Shown in pieces: positions 1-4,705 of a DNA stretch of 6,362 nucleotides. This stretch comes from an uncultured Peptococcaceae bacterium (GTDB taxonomy: Bacteria > Bacillota > Desulfotomaculia > Desulfotomaculales > Desulfocucumaceae), in assembly GCA_958417755.1 (NCBI GenBank), contig CATZDY010000141.1:1-6362 (forward strand), given 5' to 3'. The notes under the pieces are model-generated. The model was not told where the DNA came from and did no database searches. It saw nothing but the letters and a program-made list of their open reading frames with translations. The first letter of the stretch is position 1. Each line of letters opens with the position of its first letter. The position numbers and the translations under genes were made by a program.

Positions 1-1
1 A

Positions 2-874
2 TTGGTTTTAAGTGTAATTGTTTTAAATATTCTGGCTACTAGTATGCAACTGCTTTATCCAGATTTATCGTCAAGATTTTTTTATAATCTATATTGGACG
101 CCTCAAATGAGTAGAGAAGATAATCCTCTTTTTTTAGTATTTAACGTATGGAATGATTATAAAAGGCTTTATGGTACATTTGTTTCTCCGAATTATTTTG
201 GCATGATTTTTTTGTTAATATGTGCATATTTATTGGTACATGTAATAAATACAAAAAAGAAGATTTATATTATTCAATCTGTGCTATGTTTTGTATTGGG
301 TTTTGCGAGCATAACTAAAACTTTTATAGTAGGAGCCCCGCTATTATTTATTGTTATTATTTTACTTAGCATAGGGATGGTTAAAGGAAAAATGTTTGCG
401 TATCGTATATTTGGTATTATTTTTATTACTGCATTAATTTTAAATTATACATATATAATATTAGATAATTCAGGAACAAATATAGAACATTATGTAAGTT
501 ATATTAATAATCCTGTAATGGTATTGCAAAACAGGTATACTGGCGATAATATTGGATTGGATAGAACTTATGAAGTAATTAGGGAGCATCCTATTATAGG
601 TGTTGGTTTTCTTCCAATAAGAAGCGAGTTTATGGGAGATAGTAGTTATGTATTGATGCTTCATAATGGAGGATTTTTATCTGTTATAGTATTGTTGATT
701 ATGTTGAGTTTTTTAATATATAAGAATATAGTAATTAAACAACTGGGTCCGCTAGTCGTTTTAATAGCAATTATTTTTGTCGGGTTAGGAAATACTGCTA
801 TATTTAACAAAGATATGCTTATCCCTTTTTGGTTTTACGTAACCAATTACTATAATGATAAATTAAATGGTTAA
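2..874 (+). CDS. O-antigen polymerase/ligase-like membrane protein (Wzy_C family), 5'-truncated by window edge
   Basis: Seen: 290 residues with several hydrophobic membrane segments (roughly residues 1-18, 64-82, 88-104, 108-127, 133-153, 224-240 and 248-267) and a long polar loop around 155-220. Family signs are the RLYGTFVSPNYFG stretch (55-67) before a membrane helix, the EHPIIGVGF motif (195-203) typical of the Wzy_C loop, and the polar stretch ending in LHNGGF (220-225). Proteins of this kind polymerise or ligate lipid-linked polysaccharide units on the outer face of the membrane. Full-length members have around 400 residues, so about a quarter is missing on the left, and the first in-frame TTG at position 2 is not a trustworthy start. 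The gene is strikingly AT-rich compared with everything right of 1200, as is common in capsule or exopolysaccharide loci. Whether it acts as polymerase or ligase, and on which sugar, cannot be told. I am fairly sure of the family. Confidence 0.75.
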   Translation: MVLSVIVLNILATSMQLLYPDLSSRFFYNLYWTPQMSREDNPLFLVFNVWNDYKRLYGTFVSPNYFGMIFLLICAYLLVHVINTKKKIYIIQSVLCFVLGFASITKTFIVGAPLLFIVIILLSIGMVKGKMFAYRIFGIIFITALILNYTYIILDNSGTNIEHYVSYINNPVMVLQNRYTGDNIGLDRTYEVIREHPIIGVGFLPIRSEFMGDSSYVLMLHNGGFLSVIVLLIMLSFLIYKNIVIKQLGPLVVLIAIIFVGLGNTAIFNKDMLIPFWFYVTNYYNDKLNG

Positions 875-891
875 TTTTATCTTATTTTCGA
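860..891 (+). terminator. Weak AT-only hairpin at the end of the polysaccharide gene
   Basis: AAATTAA and TTAATTT pair across a four-base loop (ATGG) spanning the stop codon, followed by a T-rich stretch. With no GC pair in the stem this would be a poor terminator, so it is only a possibility. Confidence 0.15.
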
Positions 892-1241
892 CAGATGTAT
901 GCACGCTAAAATTGAAAAATTATATTCTATTTCTCGCAGAAAGTCTTCTTATGGTATCTCTCTTTTCAATATAAATAGGATTTCGATATATAATACTATA
1001 ATGCTATTTCAGAGATTTTAGCGAATGTCTTGACGATAAATATTATATATGTAATAATTATGCCGTGGCAAATCATATCAAGAAAGAATCGTGTACTTTT
1101 AAATCTTACAAGTATAATATTTACAATAGGTTTGTTTATTGTAGCGTATCTTATGCTTTAATGAGGCCCCAAAGTTTGGTATTGCATTTCGCCTAGATGA
1201 TTCCATTTTGAATGTAGAAAGCAGATAAAGAGGTGGCAAAA
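875..1241. other. AT-rich intergenic stretch without a convincing gene
   Basis: This 367-base gap separates the polysaccharide gene from the penicillin-binding protein. It stays strongly AT-rich to about 1160 and then shifts toward the composition of the right-hand genes. It holds short open frames in several frames, none with a good ribosome binding site; the best is the hydrophobic frame at 994-1161. The ribosome binding site of the next gene lies at 1230-1236. I see no strong promoter with good boxes and spacing, no tRNA and no clear insertion-sequence ends. Confidence 0.6.
994..1161 (+). pseudogene. Possible remnant of a membrane protein gene (hydrophobic open frame)
   Basis: Open frame of 55 codons ending in TAA at 1159-1161, bounded upstream by an in-frame TAA at 991-993. 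It has no credible start or ribosome binding site; the internal ATG is at 1060 and a TTG at 1030. Its translation contains two hydrophobic stretches (about residues 6-25 and 35-55) separated by a basic turn with SRKNR, as in multi-pass membrane proteins of polysaccharide export. It could be the tail of a decayed flippase-type gene, but no family-specific motif is present. Another frame across the same bases is also open (about 1001-1197), so chance opening in AT-rich DNA is a serious alternative. Confidence 0.25.
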
Positions 1242-1244
1242 ATG
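1230..1244 (+). promoter_or_regulatory. Ribosome binding site that decides the PBP start
   Basis: GAGGTGG at 1230-1236 lies five bases before ATG at 1242. A GTG at 1233 is also in frame but lies inside this Shine-Dalgarno sequence, so the ATG at 1242 is the better start. Confidence 0.75.
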
Positions 1245-3329
1245 AGAAAAAAACTGGTGCAAGGTTTGCTTTGCGGATTGTTGGTGGTAAGCCTCATTGG
1301 AATTGTGGGGTGGATTAGCCAAAGAGCGGTAAGCCCAGCAAGCCCTGAGGAATTGCTGCAGCGTTATATGTCCTGCCTTGCAAAGGGAGACTATGCTGAC
1401 ATGTATGCTATGTTAGCAGCACAAAGCAAGAAGGCCATGACCCAAGAGCAGTTTATCGCCAGAAACCAGAGGATTTATGAGGGCATAGAGGCAAAGCAGA
1501 TACAGATTAAGATTGAAAAAGTGGAACAAGGATCCTCGCCCAAGGTTTTATATGAAACTTCTATGGATAGCCTGGCGGGCAAAATTTTCTTTGCTAATGA
1601 GGCGTCATTCGTAAGGGATTGGACTTTGGGATACGCTCTTTTATGGGATGATAGCATCATTTTTCCTGAGCTGACCTCCAATGATAAAGTCATTGTGTCC
1701 CCAGCAAAGGCTGAGCGTGGAGATGTACGGGATAGGAAAGGCAACATGCTTGCAGGACAGGGTGTGGCTTCTTCGGTGGGCTTGGTTCCCGGGAAACTGG
1801 GTGAGAATGCGGGGGACAATATTGCCAAATTGGCGGCATTGTTGAATGTATCACCTCAAAGTATCCAAAAGAAGTTGGATGCTCCATGGGTAAAGGATGA
1901 TTATTTGGTGCCAATCGCCACCTTGGATAAAGTGGAGGAAAGTGAGCCATTGAGCCCTTATGCTTCAAAGGAAGTTTTACGGAACAAAGCCCTGCAAGAA
2001 GAACTTTTAACAATCCCAGGGGTAGCCATTTCCGATGTAGCGATCCGTTCCTATCCTCTGGGAGAAAAGGCTTCTCATCTAACCGGATATATACAAAAGG
2101 TAACGGCAGAAGATTTGGACAAGCATCAAGGGGAAGGCTATGGCATTGATGATGTCATTGGCCGGAGTGGAATGGAAGGTTTATATGAAAAAGAACTGAG
2201 AGGACAGGATGGATATGAAATTGCCATCATCAATGACCAAGGAAACAAGAAAAAAGTCCTGGCCTCTATTGCCAAGCAAGATGGGCAGGACATAAGGTTA
2301 ACCATTGATGGTGATTTGCAAACAGCGCTGTATGAAGAATTTCAGGGGGATAAAAGTTGTTCTGTGGCCCTGAATCCTTATACAGGGGAAGTGCTTGCTT
2401 TGGTTAGCACCCCTTCCTTTGACAGCAATGATTTTATCCGCGGTTTGTCTGACGCCCAGTGGGCTGCCCTCAATGATGATCAAAAAAATCCTCTGTATAA
2501 CCGTTTTCGCCAGAAGCTTTGTCCTGGATCTTCCTTTAAGCCCATCATTGCAGCGATCGGCCTATCCACCGGGGCCATTGACCCCCAGGAGGATTACGGA
2601 AATGTAGGATTGCGCTGGCAGAAGGATGCTTCTTGGGGAGGTTACTATGTTACTACTTTGCATGCTTATGCTCCTGTGGTGCTGGAAAATGCTTTGATAT
2701 ATTCGGATAATATTTATTTTGCTAAGGCAGCTTTAAAAATCGGGGCCAAGGATTTGGCAAAATCCCTTGAGGCTTTGGGTTTCAAGCAAACACTGCCCTT
2801 TCCCATCCATATGGCGGCATCCCAATATGCCAATGGAGAAACCTTTGTTTCAGAAATCCAATTGGCTGACAGTGGATACGGGCAAGGAGAAGTTTTGGTA
2901 AATCCCCTACATTTGGCTTCTTTGTATACGGCCTTTGTCAATCAAGGCAATGTCATTAAACCTTCTCTGCTTTACCAGGAAACATCAGAAATCCCTATTT
3001 GGTTAAAGCAGGCTTTTGAACCGGAGATTGCCAACCAAATTAAAGCTGCCTTGATAAAAGCGGTGAATACTGCGGCTGGTACCGGTTATGCAGCCCGTAG
3101 GGGGGATATGGTACTGGCCGGGAAAACTGGTACCGCGGAAATCAAGACTACCAAGGAGGACAACAGTGGAACGGAATTGGGCTGGTTTTGCGTATTTACT
3201 ACGGATCCGGGGATTGACAACCCGATTCTAATGGTCACCATGGTGGAAGATGTAAAAAACTTGGGTGGCAGCAATTATGTGGTACAAAAGGAGAAAAAAG
3301 TGTTGGATCGTTATTTTGCAAATGTTTGA
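1242..3329 (+). CDS. Class B penicillin-binding protein, MecA/PBP5-like subclass (D,D-transpeptidase)
   Basis: A peptidoglycan transpeptidase anchored in the membrane with its catalytic part outside; it cross-links stem peptides and is a beta-lactam target. From the ATG it has 695 residues, normal for the subclass. Order: short basic start and membrane anchor (about 8-26); NTF2-like MecA_N domain (about 34-145); PBP dimerisation domain beginning near the AERGDVRDRKG motif (157-167) and including GRSGMEGLYEKELRG (307-321); transpeptidase domain (about 350-690). All three active-site motifs are present: S430-S-F-K433 with nucleophile Ser430, S488-D-N490, and K628-T-G630. Family knowledge: this architecture is shared with S. 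aureus PBP2a and enterococcal PBP5, some of which bind beta-lactams poorly. Drug affinity here cannot be read from sequence, and many Firmicutes carry such a protein as an ordinary housekeeping gene. It appears to be a single-gene unit ended by the hairpin at 3395-3431. Confidence 0.93.
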   Translation: MRKKLVQGLLCGLLVVSLIGIVGWISQRAVSPASPEELLQRYMSCLAKGDYADMYAMLAAQSKKAMTQEQFIARNQRIYEGIEAKQIQIKIEKVEQGSSPKVLYETSMDSLAGKIFFANEASFVRDWTLGYALLWDDSIIFPELTSNDKVIVSPAKAERGDVRDRKGNMLAGQGVASSVGLVPGKLGENAGDNIAKLAALLNVSPQSIQKKLDAPWVKDDYLVPIATLDKVEESEPLSPYASKEVLRNKALQEELLTIPGVAISDVAIRSYPLGEKASHLTGYIQKVTAEDLDKHQGEGYGIDDVIGRSGMEGLYEKELRGQDGYEIAIINDQGNKKKVLASIAKQDGQDIRLTIDGDLQTALYEEFQGDKSCSVALNPYTGEVLALVSTPSFDSNDFIRGLSDAQWAALNDDQKNPLYNRFRQKLCPGSSFKPIIAAIGLSTGAIDPQEDYGNVGLRWQKDASWGGYYVTTLHAYAPVVLENALIYSDNIYFAKAALKIGAKDLAKSLEALGFKQTLPFPIHMAASQYANGETFVSEIQLADSGYGQGEVLVNPLHLASLYTAFVNQGNVIKPSLLYQETSEIPIWLKQAFEPEIANQIKAALIKAVNTAAGTGYAARRGDMVLAGKTGTAEIKTTKEDNSGTELGWFCVFTTDPGIDNPILMVTMVEDVKNLGGSNYVVQKEKKVLDRYFANV

Positions 3330-3394
3330 AGATATAAAACAGCTTGGTAAATGCAGCATTTTCCCTTGGTTCTTAAAGAGGGAAAAGGAATGGA

Positions 3395-3453
3395 CTCAAA
3401 AAGAGTATGCGATTTGCAAACTTTTTTTGAGCTTTAATTGGTTAAATTTTTTT
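3395..3453 (+). terminator. Probable intrinsic terminator of the PBP gene
   Basis: A long hairpin starts 66 bases after the stop codon. CTCAAAAA (3395-3402) pairs with TTTTTGAG (3424-3431); pairing continues inward through 3403-3410 with 3416-3423, with one wobble and one A-A mismatch, leaving a five-base loop (GATTT). The downstream side is T-rich, including a run of seven T, although that run begins some 15 bases after the stem, which is less than ideal for a classic terminator. Confidence 0.5.
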
Positions 3454-3474
3454 GTTTGTAAGATGCCAGCAGGG

Positions 3475-3502
3475 TTTGCACTTTTAAAAACACCGCTATA
3501 CT
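3475..3502 (+). promoter_or_regulatory. Candidate sigma-70-type promoter for a small RNA
   Basis: TTTGCA (3475-3480) as -35 and TATACT (3497-3502) as -10, separated by 16 bases. The -10 matches consensus at five of six positions and the -35 at four. Transcription would begin near 3509, right at the edge of the structured segment, and no protein-coding gene follows on this strand for more than 1 kb. Confidence 0.4.
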
Positions 3503-3508
3503 GATAAA

Positions 3509-3674
3509 TCCCCAGGGTAAGCACATAGGAAAGGGTTGTAAATCCGTGAGGCCAAAGAAGCCGGGGAAATGGCTAAGATTTTTCGCATCCTGGCTTTTCT
3601 CAAAACCTGCTTTTTAGCATGGCAAAATACACGAACAAAGAAAAATTAGGGGAAAATATTTGTTTTCCCCTTTT
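3509..3674 (+). ncRNA. Candidate structured RNA of about 165 nt, weakly cobalamin-riboswitch-like
   Basis: This segment is bounded by the promoter-like boxes at 3475-3502 and the terminator hairpin at 3648-3674. Between 3515 and 3615 it carries, in the right order and strand, pieces resembling the cobalamin riboswitch consensus: GGGTAAG, AGGAA (3528-3532 region), GTAAATCCGTGA (3538-3549), GGGGAAATGGC (3563-3573, compare GGGAAGGC), and TCAAAACCTGC (3600-3610, compare the B12 box). The match is imperfect: the P4-like stem around 3533-3545 pairs poorly, the segment is short and the ACTGT element is missing. AGCC at 3559-3562 can pair with GGCT at 3571-3574, or AAGCC at 3558-3562 with GGCTT at 3592-3596, so two mutually exclusive folds exist. 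A decayed or minimal riboswitch, an unrelated small RNA, or mere coincidence are all possible. Confidence 0.3.
3648..3674 (+). terminator. Strong intrinsic terminator, probably bidirectional
   Basis: AGGGGAAAA (3648-3656) and TTTTCCCCT (3663-3671) form a perfect 9-bp stem with a six-base loop, followed on the + strand by TTT. On the minus strand the same stem is followed by AATTTTTC, so it can also end the DUF1638 transcript, whose stop codon lies about 70 bases upstream in that direction. Confidence 0.75.
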
Positions 3675-3676
3675 GG

Positions 3677-3727
3677 GGTCCCTTGGGATACATGAACGAA
3701 TCATGGCGTGCATAAATCCCTGGGACC
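3677..3727. repeat. Imperfect inverted repeat with a nested hairpin, 3' of the DUF1638 gene
   Basis: GGTCCCTTGGGAT (3677-3689) is nearly the reverse complement of ATCCCTGGGACC (3716-3727); the arms differ only by TT against a single A in the middle. Inside, CATGA (3691-3695) pairs with TCATG (3701-3705) over a five-base loop. On the minus strand it lies between the DUF1638 stop codon and the terminator, so it would form a structured 3' untranslated region. Confidence 0.5.
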
Positions 3728-3740
3728 ATGTTGTAGCTTT

Positions 3741-4430
3741 CTATCTTTGGGTGGTAATGGTGACACTGTTGTCAAATAAGTCATTGGTAATGGTGCAGCC
3801 TCCAGGTAAACGAATGACTTCGTCGTTTTCTCCGTCCCATAATAAGGCCTGCATAAGGCTGGAATCTCCCTCGGTTTTTTCCAAACGCCAACCAAAGTAT
3901 TCTGTGATTTCTTTGCTTCTTGCCAAATATTCTTCATAAGCTTCTTCACTGGGAATGCCAGGGGTAGTGATAAATAGGCCTCTGGTATAGGCGCCGTAAA
4001 GTAATCTGATTAACCGTTTGGCTTTTTTCTCGCCATAGGTTTCCACATATTCCAAAGCCCTTTGGTATGGATTCATGGCATAATCCAAAAAACCTTGGGT
4101 AATGTAGAAGGTACCAGGGGCTTCATCGATGCATTCCAAATGGCGCTTGGTGGAACCCAAGGCAAAGCCCACGCAATCATGGGTGGTGGGAAAGACCAGT
4201 TGAGCTTTGGCAGAATGTAAACCCAGCAAAGCACTGCTGCATCGGCTGTACCCCAAAATAATGCGCTCATACTCCTGATTTTGGTCAATGGTTTCCTGTA
4301 TTGTTTGGTGCAATTTATCCACATCACTGTGCAGGTCAAAACTAAAAAATTCGCAATCCGCCACTTGTTCTACGCCTAAACAAAGCAATTCGTTTTTCAG
4401 GACTTCACATCCAATAAATTTTGTTTTCAT
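3741..4430 (-). CDS. DUF1638 family protein
   Basis: A 229-residue soluble protein with no signal peptide or membrane segment. It matches the DUF1638 pattern: a Cys near the start (C8 in GCEVLKNEL), the sequence IILGYSRCSSALLGL (57-71) where the family usually has LGYGLCGN-like residues, then VFPTTHDCVGFALGS (79-93) with His84-Asp85-Cys86, and APGTFYITQGF (104-114). Conserved Cys8, Cys64, His84 and Cys86 could bind a metal or cofactor; that is inference. The biochemical role is not established. As I recall, family members often sit near corrinoid-dependent methyltransferase genes, but none is visible here. The start is supported by AGGGG eight bases before the ATG. The gene points toward the PBP gene, shares the terminator at 3648-3674, and is divergent from the kinase. 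The GYSRCSS segment differs from the usual family motif, so it may be a divergent subgroup. Confidence 0.8.
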   Translation of the reverse strand: MKTKFIGCEVLKNELLCLGVEQVADCEFFSFDLHSDVDKLHQTIQETIDQNQEYERIILGYSRCSSALLGLHSAKAQLVFPTTHDCVGFALGSTKRHLECIDEAPGTFYITQGFLDYAMNPYQRALEYVETYGEKKAKRLIRLLYGAYTRGLFITTPGIPSEEAYEEYLARSKEITEYFGWRLEKTEGDSSLMQALLWDGENDEVIRLPGGCTITNDLFDNSVTITTQR

Positions 4431-4610
4431 GATAACATCCCCTTTTAAGCTAATATTGTCTAAAATGAAATTTTATTTTGGCTGTTTAATCAATCTATTT
4501 TGCTTCATAATAGAGTAGTTTTTTTGCTTATATTCATAGTGTAGCAAAAAATAAATTTTTGTCTGTTCCAAAATTCTTAAGTTTCTTTTGGATGAGTAAA
4601 AGCCTTAATG

Positions 4611-4639
4611 TTGATTTAGCGAATTGCATTAGATATAAT
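4611..4639 (+). promoter_or_regulatory. Sigma-70-type promoter of the histidine kinase gene
   Basis: TTGATT (4611-4616) and a perfect TATAAT (4634-4639) are separated by exactly 17 bases. Transcription would start near 4646, giving a leader of about 60 bases before the kinase ATG. Confidence 0.7.
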
Positions 4640-4663
4640 ATGAGCAAGTAGGGGGAATGTCAC

Positions 4664-4675
4664 ATGGCAATATAG
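4664..4675 (+). other. Mini-ORF in the kinase leader
   Basis: ATG GCA ATA TAG (Met-Ala-Ile-stop) has a GGGGG ribosome-binding tract at 4651-4655 at ideal eight-base spacing. An overlapping ten-codon frame, MSHGNIAVTA at 4657-4689, starts only one base after the same tract and is less likely. It ends two bases before the kinase's own ribosome binding site. Confidence 0.3.
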
Positions 4676-4705
4676 CGGTAACTGCGTAGCCAAAGGAGAA
4701 TGAAG

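Larger units (their letters stand above)
4431..4705. promoter_or_regulatory. Divergent intergenic region with repeated TTTTGCT motifs
   Basis: AT-rich region between the DUF1638 gene and the kinase gene. TTTTGCTT occurs at 4498-4505 and 4522-4529, and the inverted form AGCAAAAA at 4543-4550. The second and third form a perfect 9-bp inverted repeat (4520-4528 with 4543-4551) across a 14-base loop. Spacings of 24 and 21 bases are close to two helical turns, which would suit a DNA-binding regulator, though AT-rich repeats also arise by chance. On the minus strand I found no promoter with both boxes at good spacing for the DUF1638 gene. Confidence 0.35.

Noticed and set aside
899..1021. 40-codon ATG-started frame in the AT-rich gap
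   Set aside because: No ribosome binding site, no family features, and overlaps other equally open frames in AT-rich sequence.
1233..1241. GTG start three codons upstream for the PBP gene
   Set aside because: It lies inside the Shine-Dalgarno sequence of the ATG at 1242 and has no ribosome binding site of its own.
1475..2013. Minus-strand open frames under the PBP gene
   Set aside because: They lie wholly within the strongly supported PBP coding frame, have no family motifs and are shadow frames.
3359..3386. TTTTCCCT/AGGGAAAA hairpin just after the PBP stop
   Set aside because: The 12-base loop and lack of a following T run make it a poor terminator; the hairpin at 3395-3431 is a better candidate.
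3265..3504. Open frame overlapping the PBP end, with an ATG near 3321
   Set aside because: No ribosome binding site, unlike any family I know, and it runs through the terminator hairpin at 3395-3431.
3546..3617. 23-codon GTG-started frame encoding a basic, hydrophobic peptide
   Set aside because: A purine-rich tract lies upstream, but it is very short, lies inside the structured RNA candidate and has no recognisable similarity; a chance frame is more likely.
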